Positions 34,492-43,637 are shown, counted from the stretch's first letter. The stretch is 64,000 bases of DNA from Saccharopolyspora soli (GCF_022678645.1 NZ_JALBWV010000054.1:1-64000); one strand, 5' to 3'. A program made the numbers and translations. The notes: generated from the sequence alone by a model not told the origin.

Positions 34492-35829
34492 ATGCCCGAG
34501 AGTCTCGAGCAGAAGATCCAGCGCATCGGAAACCCGGTCGCGATGATGCGCAACTCTCCCGCAGGACATTACGAATTCCCCATCCCCAACGAGTTCTCCA
34601 ACTGGGGAGACGAGCAGCGCGCGTGGAACAACACCGCAGTCCTGTTCGACCAGTCGTTCCACATGACAGACGTGTACTTCCGCGGCTCGCGGTTGAAGGA
34701 ATTCTTCGCCTCGATCGCGGTCAACAGCTTCGCCACATTCGGACCCAACAAGGCCAAGCAACTCGTCACGGTCAGCCCCGACGGATTCGTGATCGGCGAC
34801 GGCATCCTGTTCGGTCTGGGCGAGGAGGAGTTCAGCCTGGTCGGGCGGCCGTCGGCCCCGAACTACGCCGCATACCGCGCCGAGACCGGGGACTTCGACA
34901 TCGAGGTCACGCGGGACGTACGCAGCCTTGAGCGCAACGGTCAGCGGCTGATCTTTCGCTACCAGCTGCAGGGCCCGACCGCACTGGACGTGCTGGCCAA
35001 GGCGTACGGAAAGGCACTACCGAAAGTCAAGTTTTTCAACATCGGGCATTTCGAGATCGCCGGCGTACGGGTTCGTGCACTCAATCACACGATGTCCCGG
35101 CACACCGGCCTGGAGATCACCGGTCCGTCCGAGTTCTCCGCGCAGGTCAAGGAGGCGTTACTCATTGCCGGAGAGGAGTTCGGGCTTCGCGAGGGGGGTG
35201 CACTCTCGTACGCCACCACACCGACCGAGAGCGGCTGGATCCCCTCGCCCACCCCTGCGATCTACTCCGGGGACGCTCTGCGGCCGTACCGCGAGTACCT
35301 GCTCGGGACAAGCTGGGAAGGCATGGCCTCGCTCGGCGGCAGCTACGTCGCGGACTCCATCGAGGCCTATTACCAGACGCCGTGGGACCTGGGGTACGGC
35401 CGGCACGTCAAGTTCGACCACGACTTCACCGGCCGCGAAGCCCTCGAGAAACTGGCCGACCAGCCGCACCGGCAGAAGGTCTGGCTGCGCTGGAACGACG
35501 ACGACGTAGCCACTGCCATCGCCCGAAGCTACTTCGGCGGCGCAGACCGAACCAAGCGCTTGGGTGTGCCCTCCTCGGTGTACTCGACCTGCCCATTCGA
35601 CGTCGTACACGTCGACGGACGACAGGTCGGGCTGTCGACCTACAGCGGCTACACCACCAACGTGGGCAGCTGGTCCTCGCTGGCCATGATCGACGAGGCC
35701 GACGTACAGGACGGGCGTGAGGTCACCGTCGTCTGGGGTGAACCGGATGACACCGCCAAGCCGATCGTCGAGGCGCACCGGCAGATCGAGATCCGCGCGA
35801 CGGTCAGCACGACCTCGCTCGCCGAGTAG
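34492..35829 (+). CDS. Tetrahydrofolate-dependent aromatic O-demethylase (LigM/GcvT-like)
   Basis: A 445-residue protein of the aminomethyltransferase (GcvT) superfamily, longer than GcvT and close to LigM/DesA in length. The N-terminus SLEQKIQRIGNPVAMMRNS and the segments NNTAVLFDQSFHMTDVYFRG and YETPWDLGYGRHVKFDHDF-like (YQTPWDLGYGRHVKF) are the type seen in vanillate/syringate O-demethylases. It would transfer the aromatic methoxyl methyl to tetrahydrofolate. The rest of the operon supplies exactly the enzymes that recycle methyl-tetrahydrofolate, which supports the assignment. Which methoxy-arene it takes is open. Confidence 0.85.
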   Translation: MPESLEQKIQRIGNPVAMMRNSPAGHYEFPIPNEFSNWGDEQRAWNNTAVLFDQSFHMTDVYFRGSRLKEFFASIAVNSFATFGPNKAKQLVTVSPDGFVIGDGILFGLGEEEFSLVGRPSAPNYAAYRAETGDFDIEVTRDVRSLERNGQRLIFRYQLQGPTALDVLAKAYGKALPKVKFFNIGHFEIAGVRVRALNHTMSRHTGLEITGPSEFSAQVKEALLIAGEEFGLREGGALSYATTPTESGWIPSPTPAIYSGDALRPYREYLLGTSWEGMASLGGSYVADSIEAYYQTPWDLGYGRHVKFDHDFTGREALEKLADQPHRQKVWLRWNDDDVATAIARSYFGGADRTKRLGVPSSVYSTCPFDVVHVDGRQVGLSTYSGYTTNVGSWSSLAMIDEADVQDGREVTVVWGEPDDTAKPIVEAHRQIEIRATVSTTSLAE

Positions 35830-35843
35830 GAACGGAGTACGCG

Positions 35844-36491
35844 GTGACCGCTACCAGCGCCGACACCGAGCTCGCAAGCGAAACATTCCACGTAATCGCC
35901 GAGGCCGTGGCTTCGGATGCCCCGACCCCCGGCGGCGGCGCCGTCGCCGGGCTAGCGGCGGCACTGGCTGCGGGCCTCGCAGCGATGGTTGCTCGATATT
36001 CCGCTGCGGGCGGCCCTTTCGATCCGACCGCAGCAGCCGCCAGGGCGGACGACCTGCGCCGTGCCGCGCAGCGGCTCGCCGACGACGACGCCCACGCTTA
36101 CCAGCGCTACCTGGACGCCGCTGCGCTGCCCAAGCAGCCTGATACCGCAGGACGAAGGACGGCTATTAACGCCGCGCTCGATACCGCAGCCGACGTCCCC
36201 CTCGCCCTCGCCGAGATCGCCGCAGAGATTGCCGGCCTCGGCGAACAGCTCGCCGAGGCCGGCAATCTTCGGCTCCACTCTGACGCCCTCATCGCGGCAC
36301 AGCTCGGTGGCGCCGTCGCGACCTCCGCGGCCGCGCTGGTCGCGGAGAACCTCCGCTCTCGCCCCGACGACTCGCGAACGGCGCGGGGCGCCGAGCTGGC
36401 CGCCACCGCCCGCGCCGCCGCGGCGCGCGTAGCCGGCCTCCCAGAAATCACCAGCCCGGAATCCACACCATCTCGGAACGTGCACCTATGA
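35844..36491 (+). CDS. Formiminotransferase-cyclodeaminase-like protein (methenyl-THF cyclohydrolase)
   Basis: A 215-residue all-helical protein with the family start SDAPTPGGGAVAGLAAALAAGLAAMV and a mid-region AALDTAADVPLALAEIA. Stand-alone proteins of this fold (FchA-like) hydrolyse 5,10-methenyl-THF to 10-formyl-THF. Start is GTG at 35844, 14 bases after the demethylase, and the stop overlaps the folD start (ATGA at 36488-36491). Confidence 0.87.
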   Translation: MTATSADTELASETFHVIAEAVASDAPTPGGGAVAGLAAALAAGLAAMVARYSAAGGPFDPTAAAARADDLRRAAQRLADDDAHAYQRYLDAAALPKQPDTAGRRTAINAALDTAADVPLALAEIAAEIAGLGEQLAEAGNLRLHSDALIAAQLGGAVATSAAALVAENLRSRPDDSRTARGAELAATARAAAARVAGLPEITSPESTPSRNVHL

Positions 36492-37402
36492 CCGCTCAGA
36501 TCATCGACGGGCGCAAGATCGCGCATGCCCTCAAAACCGACGTGGCATCCGAAGTCGCCGCCCTGGCGGACTCCGGCGCCCAGTGCGGGCTCGCCACGGT
36601 CCTGGTCGGCGACGACTACGGCTCCGTCGCCTACGTGCGGCGGATCAGCCGGATCGCCAAGGAGCTCGGTGTGGCCTACAAGGAGGTGCTCCTGCCCAGT
36701 ACCACGCCCAAGGGCGAGTTGCTGGCCAGGATCGAGCAGCTTAACCGGGACCCCGCCGTCAGCGGTGTTCTTTTGCTGCGGCCGCTGCCCCCGCAGATCT
36801 CCGAGGTGGAGGTCTTCCGTGCGCTCGACCCGGAGAAGGACATCGAGTCGGTCCACCCGGAGAACGCCGGGCTGCTGGCGCTGGGCACACCCCGGTTCGT
36901 CCCATCTACCGCGGCGTCGGTGTTCCATCTGCTCGACACCTGGCTGGACGAGGTCGGCGAGGACCGGGCCAGCTTCTACCACCGCTCGTTGATCGTGGTC
37001 GTGGGCCGCTCGAACAACGTCGGCAAGCCCGCGATCTCGCTGGCCTACGACCGTGAAGCCGCCGTGATGTCGGTCGACGAATGGGCCAGCCGGGAGGGGC
37101 GGCTGGGTTGGCACACCCGGCAGGCGGATGTGCTCGTCGTCGCCGCCGGAGTGGCCGGGCTGATCCGCGCGGAACACGTCCGGCCTGGGTCGGTCGTGAT
37201 CGACGTCGGTATCAATCCGCGCGAAGACCCGGATACCGGACAGGTCCGGATGGTGGGCGACGTCGAGTTCGAGGAAGCCCGCGCCCGCGCTCGGGCGATC
37301 GCTCCAGTCCCGGGCGGAGTCGGACCCGTCACCGACGTCTGGCTCATCCGCAACACCGTCCTCGCAGCCACCCATCACGCTCGAAAGGCTTTCCTGACAT
37401 GA
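36488..37402 (+). CDS. folD: Methylenetetrahydrofolate dehydrogenase/cyclohydrolase
   Basis: A 304-residue FolD. Visible features are the catalytic Lys region in VAYVRRISRIAKELGV (YxxxK-type site), SGVLLLRPLP, VVVGRSNNVGKPAISLA (dinucleotide-binding), and the closing PVPGGVGPVTDVWL. It oxidises methylene-THF to methenyl-THF and on to formyl-THF. The end GPVTDVW differs from the usual GPMTVAML seen in the remnant at 12880-12990, so this is a divergent, operon-specific FolD. Overlaps both neighbours by ATGA. Confidence 0.92.
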   Translation: MTAQIIDGRKIAHALKTDVASEVAALADSGAQCGLATVLVGDDYGSVAYVRRISRIAKELGVAYKEVLLPSTTPKGELLARIEQLNRDPAVSGVLLLRPLPPQISEVEVFRALDPEKDIESVHPENAGLLALGTPRFVPSTAASVFHLLDTWLDEVGEDRASFYHRSLIVVVGRSNNVGKPAISLAYDREAAVMSVDEWASREGRLGWHTRQADVLVVAAGVAGLIRAEHVRPGSVVIDVGINPREDPDTGQVRMVGDVEFEEARARARAIAPVPGGVGPVTDVWLIRNTVLAATHHARKAFLT

Positions 37403-38286
37403 ACGCCCCCACCGCGACGGCTCCCGAGCGGCCTGACCACTTCGCCTTGACCCTGTCCTGCCCCGACCGCGCCGGCATCGTGTACGCGGTGTCACGCTTC
37501 TTGGTCGAGCACGACTGCAGCATCGCTGAGAGTCAGCAGTTCACCGACCGGGACGTGAACCGCTTCTTCATGCGAGTGGAGTTCGCGCCGGTCGGCGGCG
37601 GCGAGCTCGACCTGCAGGCGATGCGCACCGCGTTCGCGGAAACCGCCGCCGATTTGTCGCTGACCTGGCGAATGCACGCCACCAGCGAGCGGCCGCGCGT
37701 ACTGATCATGGTCAGCAAGTACGGGCACTGCCTCAACGACCTGCTGTTCCGCGCGAATTCTGGCGCCCTGGACATCGACATCCCCGCCATCGTGTCCAAC
37801 CATCCGGACCTGGCCGTCATGGCCGACCACTACCGGATCCCCTTCCATCACGTACCGGTCACCAAGGACACCAAACCGGAGGCCGAGCAAAAACTCCTGC
37901 AGCTGGTTGACGAGCTGGACATCGACCTTGTCGTGCTCGCGCGTTACATGCAGATCCTTTCGCCCGAGCTGTGCAAGGCGCTCGAGGGCCGGGCGATCAA
38001 CATCCACCACTCGATGTTGCCCAGTTTCAAGGGCGCCCGGCCGTACATCCAGGCCTACGAGCGCGGCGTGAAGTTCATCGGCGCCACGGCGCATTACGTC
38101 ACCTCGGACCTGGACGAGGGCCCGATCATCGAGCAGGCCGTGGCCCGCGTCGACCACACGATGGACGCGACCGCCGTGACCAAGCTGGGCCGCGACACCG
38201 AATGCCTGGCACTGTCGCGTGCAGTGCTGTGGCACACGCAGAACCGGGTGCTGCTCGACGGGCACAAGACGGTCGTATTTTCGTGA
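37399..38286 (+). CDS. purU: Formyltetrahydrofolate deformylase
   Basis: A 295-residue PurU with an N-terminal ACT domain (FALTLSCPDRAGIVYAVSRF) and a C-terminal formyl-transferase-type hydrolase domain. The catalytic elements are NIHHSMLPSFKGARPY and TSDLDEGPIIEQ. It releases formate from 10-formyl-THF and so regenerates free THF for the next demethylation. Last gene of the operon; an imperfect hairpin follows directly. Confidence 0.93.
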   Translation: MNAPTATAPERPDHFALTLSCPDRAGIVYAVSRFLVEHDCSIAESQQFTDRDVNRFFMRVEFAPVGGGELDLQAMRTAFAETAADLSLTWRMHATSERPRVLIMVSKYGHCLNDLLFRANSGALDIDIPAIVSNHPDLAVMADHYRIPFHHVPVTKDTKPEAEQKLLQLVDELDIDLVVLARYMQILSPELCKALEGRAINIHHSMLPSFKGARPYIQAYERGVKFIGATAHYVTSDLDEGPIIEQAVARVDHTMDATAVTKLGRDTECLALSRAVLWHTQNRVLLDGHKTVVFS

Positions 38287-38292
38287 CCGCCC

Positions 38293-38361
38293 TGGACGGT
38301 CCGTGCCTGTGTGCTCGACAGCCTCATCGGCTTCGAACACACAGGCCGGGCACCGTCCGTT
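38293..38361 (+). terminator. Long imperfect hairpin after purU
   Basis: The arm GCCTGTGTGCTCGA (38305-38318) pairs with TCGAACACACAGGC (38333-38346) at 13 of 14 positions over a 14-base loop. Outer segments (GGACGGT with ACCGTCC) extend the stem. It starts seven bases after the purU stop and likely ends the metF-purU transcript. Confidence 0.6.
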
Positions 38362-38556
38362 TCACACTGGCGGGTCGCACCTGGTGCACGACCGCGGAGC
38401 CCCGCCACCGCGTGCCGCACCTCACGGGACCAAAGGCAAAGGCACCGCCTCCACAATGTCGGAGTTTGCTGCGTCGCGCCGGCTGTCCACGCACTCAGAT
38501 CTTCTGTTGCCTCGACACTTCTGTTGTGGCAGATGCAACTTTGCAGCTTTTCCTCC

Positions 38557-38913
38557 TCAGCTGTAGGGCAGTCCGAGTTGTCCTTGGGCGTAGTTCACGG
38601 CTTGCTGCGCCTGCGACGAGGGCCGCGTGTCGCCTCCGGAGTTGGCTGCCGCCTGCTTGTATTGGGCTGCCTGGTTGAGTACTTGGCTGACGTACCAGTC
38701 GGCATGGTTGTAAGTGAGGATGGCGCCGTAGATGTCTCGACCATCGCGAGCGCCGGACTCGCACAGGTAGCCGGCGGCGGCATAGATGGCGTCGTGGGGG
38801 TTATACCGCGACGGCGGCGTGCTTCCCCCTGGCGGGATCGGGTGCTGGGCGATCACTGAGTCGAATGTGGACTGAAGGAATTGCATCGGCCCGCCAGTTA
38901 TCTCTAGGTGCAC
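38557..38913 (-). pseudogene. SLT plus N-terminal part of an NlpC/P60 hydrolase, truncated at both ends
   Basis: The frame encodes GGPMQFLQSTFDSVIAQHP, NPHDAIYAAAGYLCESGAR and ILTYNHADWYVSQVL, the C-terminal part of a lytic transglycosylase (SLT) domain. A linker and AVNYAQGQLGLPYS follow, the opening of a C40 peptidase domain. The sequence then hits a TGA. The beginning of the SLT domain with the catalytic Glu is missing. The next residues of such a protein (WGG..., FDCSGL) are found on the same strand at 13149-13463. Proteins of this type belong to conjugative or mobile elements and to cell-wall remodelling. Confidence 0.7.
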
Positions 38914-39425
38914 GCGAGAACGCCCGGTAGCGGGCTTGTCTCGGATTCAGGCACGTGAGCTACGGGGATGGGCTACTCCGCGATGGGGGCCGCGTGTCCG
39001 CTCGGGCAGGGGCTGGCGAACGGATCAGGGGCCTGAGCGTGGTCCGGGGTGTCACGGTTAGCCACCCTTCACTGAGAATCTTTCCGTACGACCTATGTGA
39101 GACATTGCGGGTCTTGGTCGTGGCGCACTGAGTCCCGTGGCAAGGCGTGTCCGTAAGGATTCCCCTATCGAGCCCGCGCTTGGTGGTCAGCCGTCGGGGC
39201 CGGGCAGGAGCTAATCGAGTCGGTGTTGATGCGCTCGAGGGGCATGCGCTGTTGGTGTGTTGGTGGCGGTGGTAGGTGAAAGGCTGGCGGCCAGGGGTGC
39301 GAGTAGGGGTCCGCCCAGCTGCTCGGCAACCTCGACCGGGCGGCCGTTTCCGCCAGCTCCCGCGAGGATGTGAAGGGACCCGTTAGGGAAGCACTAGTCT
39401 GGGCACCTCTGAGCAGAGAAGACTG
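38914..39425. other. Non-coding stretch, nothing recognised
   Basis: About 510 bases between the SLT remnant and the next gene. No frame shows family-like sequence, and the local base use is less GC-biased at third positions than in coding parts. It probably holds the promoter of the large gene that follows. Confidence 0.3.
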
Positions 39426-39536
39426 GTGAGTGCTGACGCGACCGATCCCCGAGCGTTGAACGCCGCTGCGACGTCCGAGTGGCAGGCCACGATCGAGGCG
39501 TCCACGTCGAGCACAGGTCGGTTCCGGGGAGGACAG

Positions 39537-41366
39537 ATGAACGGAGAATTGGTCACCCGAGGGTCCGACCTCTGGAGGCAGCTCGTCGAGCGAGGAGATC
39601 TCCGAGAGGAGGGCCAGGACCAAGAGCTCGTAACGGAGCTGGTGCAGCGGCTAAGGCTTCGCACAGACATCCCCATTCGCGAGGCCCTGGTGGACGTCTC
39701 AGCCGAACGCCTGGTCCGCGAGTTCTTCGCCGTCGCAGAGCCGTTCGCCGCCATGTGGGCAGATCTCCTGGCGCTGTTCGAGCGAGCTGCGGCGACCACC
39801 GGTGCGGAACAGCTCGACATCAGCTTCGACTTTTCCGGCGAGAACTCGAAGCTGACCTTCGACCTGCAACACTTCCGGCGCACAGTTGAGATCGTCCGTG
39901 AACTGATGTCGCCATTCGATCTCCGCCAGACGGGTGGGGTCGAGCTTTGGAACGTGCTGCACGCGTTCGGACGGTACCGCCCCGAGAACGACCGTTCGTC
40001 TCGGTGGCCGCAGGTCGCCGCCGCCGCGGAGGTAATGCGCGAGGAGCCGTTCCCGGACGAACTCCCGGAGCGCCCCAGTTCCGACGAGCCTCGGCTGGAC
40101 GCACTTCTCGAGGAGACGTGGCAGCTCACGACCACGGTGCTGCACGACGCCCGCACGGTCTTCGGCCGACGTGCGGCCATCTACGGGGATCGTGACCAGC
40201 TGCCTGCGGTGCCGAGCGGGTTTCCCTTGGACGATCTCCGCGTGGTCATCAGCGACAACTGGTTCTCCTCCCTGCTGCAGGCGATGGCCCGCGCCATGGA
40301 CGCCGACGTCGGACCGGAACTGGCGGATGTCCTCGAGGAAGCGCTGGCACCGCTGCGCAACGCCGACCCTGATCGCCGCAGCGCCCAGCGTCGTCTGGAG
40401 GAACTGCTATCCCTGCCTCTGTGGAAACACCGATATGACCTTTACTCAAACTGGGTGACCACCCGGCTGGTCGCGGCGCTCGAGGACGCAGGACCGGTGA
40501 TCCACTCGGCCCAGGGTCGGATCGAGTTCCTGTTCAGCGGCACCCACCTGGCTACCTTCGACGAGCTCCGTCCGCGCGCTCACCTCTGGTGCGAGTACCG
40601 GACCCCGCTCGCCGATCCCGTCGGAGAGCGCAAAGGGAACATCCAGCCCGACATCGCGCTGCGGCAGGACCCGATCACGGCGGACCTGGTTCCTCTAGTC
40701 GTCGAGTGCAAGCAATACGCCAAAGCCGACAGCAGGTCCTTCGCCGCTGCGTTGACCGACTACGCGCACGGGCATCCCGCGGCGCGCGTCGTCCTCGTGA
40801 ACTATGGGCCCGGAAGGGAGAAGACGATCGTCGACAAGGTGGCCGACGACGTCCAGGATCGGACGGCTTTCATCCCCTTCTTCCGGCCGGGGAGCTCCGA
40901 CGCGCTGCACCTCTTCTGCAGAGAGGTACGCACTGCCGTCGCTCTGCCCACGTTGACGGATGACCTGGCCGAAACCGAGCGCGATGGCGCGGGCACCGTC
41001 ACCCTCACGTGGAGTTCCGCGCCGAGCGACCTCGACCTCCATTTGCTGATCGGCAACCCGCCGCGCTGGACCATCGACTACCAAGACTTCGGCAGCCTGG
41101 ACGCCGAGCCTTTCGCACAACTGGAGGGCGACATCCAATCGCCGGGCAGTGGTGAGGTGATCCGCATCGGCAAGTGGTTGGAGACCGAGTACCTAGTGGA
41201 GGTCGTCAACTACTCCCGCGAGGACGTACTGGCCAATGCCATGCCCAATGTGGGGGTCACCGTGGATGGGCGACTGCACAGGTTCACCTGCCCACAGGAC
41301 GTGCCGCCCGACCGATGGCAGGTCTGTCGGATCGACGGCCGCACCGGTGAGGTCACTGGCCCCTGA
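39537..41366 (+). CDS. Large protein with a PD-(D/E)XK nuclease-like domain and a C-terminal beta-sandwich (DUF2135-like)
   Basis: About 609 residues from the ATG at 39537, which follows GGGGAGG; a GTG at 39426 would add 37 residues of weaker codon bias. The first 300 residues are helical and unrecognised. Numbering from the GTG, residues 387-431 carry WCEYRTP, NIQPDIAL and VVECKQY. This Glu...Asp...Glu-x-Lys order is that of restriction-endonuclease-fold nucleases (D409, E427, K429). Residues 522-615 (VTLTWSSAPSDLDLHL, GDIQSPGSGEVIRIG, YLVEVVNYS) look like the beta-sandwich of YfaP/DUF2135. A broken DUF2235 gene follows 25 bases later. A defence or toxin-like role is possible; not proven. 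Confidence 0.7.
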   Translation: MNGELVTRGSDLWRQLVERGDLREEGQDQELVTELVQRLRLRTDIPIREALVDVSAERLVREFFAVAEPFAAMWADLLALFERAAATTGAEQLDISFDFSGENSKLTFDLQHFRRTVEIVRELMSPFDLRQTGGVELWNVLHAFGRYRPENDRSSRWPQVAAAAEVMREEPFPDELPERPSSDEPRLDALLEETWQLTTTVLHDARTVFGRRAAIYGDRDQLPAVPSGFPLDDLRVVISDNWFSSLLQAMARAMDADVGPELADVLEEALAPLRNADPDRRSAQRRLEELLSLPLWKHRYDLYSNWVTTRLVAALEDAGPVIHSAQGRIEFLFSGTHLATFDELRPRAHLWCEYRTPLADPVGERKGNIQPDIALRQDPITADLVPLVVECKQYAKADSRSFAAALTDYAHGHPAARVVLVNYGPGREKTIVDKVADDVQDRTAFIPFFRPGSSDALHLFCREVRTAVALPTLTDDLAETERDGAGTVTLTWSSAPSDLDLHLLIGNPPRWTIDYQDFGSLDAEPFAQLEGDIQSPGSGEVIRIGKWLETEYLVEVVNYSREDVLANAMPNVGVTVDGRLHRFTCPQDVPPDRWQVCRIDGRTGEVTGP

Positions 41367-41390
41367 CGTCCAACGGAATGGGGAACGCTC

Positions 41391-41886
41391 GTGGGCAAGA
41401 ACGTCGTGATGTGCCTGGATGGGACGAACAACAAGATCCGGGCAGCGGGAAACACGAATGTCGTACGGCTCTTCGACCTCCTCGACCCGACCCGGCAGGT
41501 GGCCTATTACAACTCCGGTGTCGGGACGTTCAGCTCGCCTGCTGCCTGGACTCCGGTCGCACGCAGCGTGTTCCGGCTGGCCGGCCTGGCCTTCGGCGCG
41601 GGCCTCCGGCAAAGCCTCGCGGGGGCACGGCCTCATGGCGGACCGTGCCCTCGCCGGCCTGGGCCTGGGTGCGCTCATGCTGGGCTGGGCGGCCAAGACC
41701 GGCCGCAACCAGGGGTCCAAGGTCTGCCGGCTCGACGGTGCCGAGACCAACAGCGCACTGCGGTCCTTCTACCGGCAGCAGAGGTTTCGTGAGGTGGGTA
41801 GGCACTACTTCCAGGTGCTACTTCCAGGACTTGTTCAGCGTGACCCCGTTCGAGAACACGATCTGACGCGCTGGGATAGGGACTGA
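41391..41886 (+). pseudogene. Truncated, frameshifted DUF2235 protein
   Basis: From a GTG at 41391 the frame reads KNVVMCLDGTNNKIRAAGNT, NVVRLFDLLD and GVGTFSSPAAWTP, the diagnostic N-terminus of DUF2235 (alpha/beta hydrolase-like; Tle1 phospholipase effectors carry it). After GLAFGAGLRQ the frame is lost. A second frame continues as LMADRALAGLGLGALMLGW and ends at about 41886. The expected GFSRGA nucleophile segment is missing, so about 300 residues have been deleted. It lies directly downstream of the nuclease-like gene. Confidence 0.65.
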
Positions 41887-41988
41887 CGAGGTTCTGGTGG
41901 TTGTGGCTGTACACGGTGGGTACGTCACCGGGGCGCTGGTTACGGATCGAGAGTCTGTGGCCACCGGCAGGCCCGGAATCCAGGATGT

Positions 41989-43616
41989 TCATTGACATAG
42001 CGCGAGTCCCTGCTGCTGATAGAAGCTGGCAGGGTCGAGGGCTTGGCCTCCTCCTTCGACCTGGAAGTGCAGGTGCGAGCCTGTGGTTTCGCCGCGGTTG
42101 CCGACTTCCGCAATCGCCTGCCCTGGCTGCACGCGCTGTCCTGTGTGGACATTGTTGTGGTTGTTGTGGCCGTAGATGGGATAGGACGGGTCGGGGCGGT
42201 AAAACCCGCACCCTGCGCACTGGAACCGGATCGGGCACGCCTGCCCGCCGGCCTTGACGTTGGACGGTTCGATGCAGTTGCCGAATGGCACCGCCACCGT
42301 CTTCACCTCGTACGCCGATGCCGAATCCGCCGCCGGGGTGCGGGTGCCGGTGCGGTCGTGCACATAGCGGATCATGATCTTGATGGCGTCGCGTTTCCGT
42401 TCCGGGCTAACGGTGTAGTAGCCCTGCGTGACTTTCAGGTCTCTGTGATCCATAAGCTCTTTGAGGACCTCGACGGCCACTCCGGCATCGACGTGCCGTT
42501 GCGCGTAGGAATGCCGCAGCGAGTACGGGATGATCAGCGACCGGTCGAACGGCAGCGGGGTGCCGTCCGGGCCGGGCAGGTCACTGTGCAGCACCGGAAT
42601 CGCCTCGGCCCAGCCCTTGAACGCGCGCACCAGCCGGTTGGTGCTCAGATGCCCCGGCCCTGCGGTCTCACCCCAGGCGGGAAACAGCCACGGCTGAGTG
42701 GAGGCGGGGAGGTCCAGGCGTGCGCGGTAGTCCTGCCACCGCTGGATGACCCCGGCGGTGGGCGTGGTGATCGGCAGGCGTCGGCGGTGGCGTTTCTTCT
42801 TGTGGTTGTCGTAGATCAGGAAGTACTCGCCATCGAGGACTTCCAGGCAGTCCACGATCAGAGAAACAACCTCGCCTGGGCGGCGTCCGGTGTCGCGCAG
42901 GATCTCGTAGGCGGCACGGAACATGGTCTGCGTGGCCGCGGTGGACCAGGCACGGCCGTAGGTTCGGTCAGTGCCCAGAAGGTGCAGGTTCTGATCAAGT
43001 TGGGCGATCACCGTTTCCGGCAACGCCCTACCGATTTCGTCCTCGTTGGCCTCCTCCCGTCCGATCGTCTGCGAGGAATGCCTGCTGAACGCACTCGGCA
43101 GCTCGGCCAGCAGCGCGGTCTTGCGGCCGAGTTCGAGTACGGCGTGAAACCGCGCCCACAACCCGCGCCGGTAGCGGGCCTCATAAACCCGCCCGGTCCG
43201 CCGACGTGCGTTTTTGATCGCCTGGAACACCGTTTCCATGTCGGCGTACCGCAGCTCGCGTGGCTCGTGACCGCCGCCTGGTCGGTCGGCGGGCCAACGC
43301 CTGCGAGGCCACCGTGCAGGATTGCATCGTGCGAGAGAGCTCTCCCGGGTCAGTGGGGCGGAAGGTCCGTACCCACTCCTTGGCGGCTTCCCGCAGCCAG
43401 CGTTGGCTGATCGGGGTGAAATCAAGCGTGGCTGCGCTTGACGTAGGCGTCGTGCGCGTTCGCGGTCACGCGACCCGAGAAGAACGGCTGGCTGTCGAGG
43501 ATCTTCTCTCGGAAAAGATGAGCAGGAACCTTGGTCCCGACTATGAGCCGACCGAGCGGGGGGCGGGCGATCACGACGCTATTGGTGCGTTTCTGCTGCG
43601 CTGGCCGATCGAGCAC
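41989..43616 (-). pseudogene. Tyrosine recombinase with frameshifted N-terminus, fused at its C-terminus to an M23 peptidase tail
   Basis: The main frame (43425-41989) has a tyrosine-recombinase catalytic domain: Arg in DTGRRPGEVVSL, the HxxR-type box YSLRHSYAQ, His in LMDHRDL and Tyr in TQGYYTVS. A Cys cluster follows (CIEPSNVKAGGQAC, FQCAGCGFYRPDPSY). At that Tyr (about 42180) the protein switches to YGHNNHNNVHTGQRV, then GSHLHFQVEGGG, the end of an M23 metallopeptidase. Upstream, recombinase-like sequence continues in other frames (LDFTPISQRWLREAAKEW near 43420; QPFFSGRVTANAHDAY near 43480), so at least two frameshifts break the N-terminus. Confidence 0.75.
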
Positions 43617-43637
43617 GCGTAAGACCGGCGGGGTCGG

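Noticed and set aside
39383-40180. 265-codon minus-strand frame opposite the nuclease-like gene
   Set aside because: Ser/Arg-rich shadow translation; the plus strand has coherent secondary-structure-like sequence and a strong ribosome site.
42043-43410. 455-codon plus-strand frame opposite the recombinase
   Set aside because: The minus strand holds the complete recombinase catalytic motifs; the plus-strand translation is low-complexity and shadow-like.
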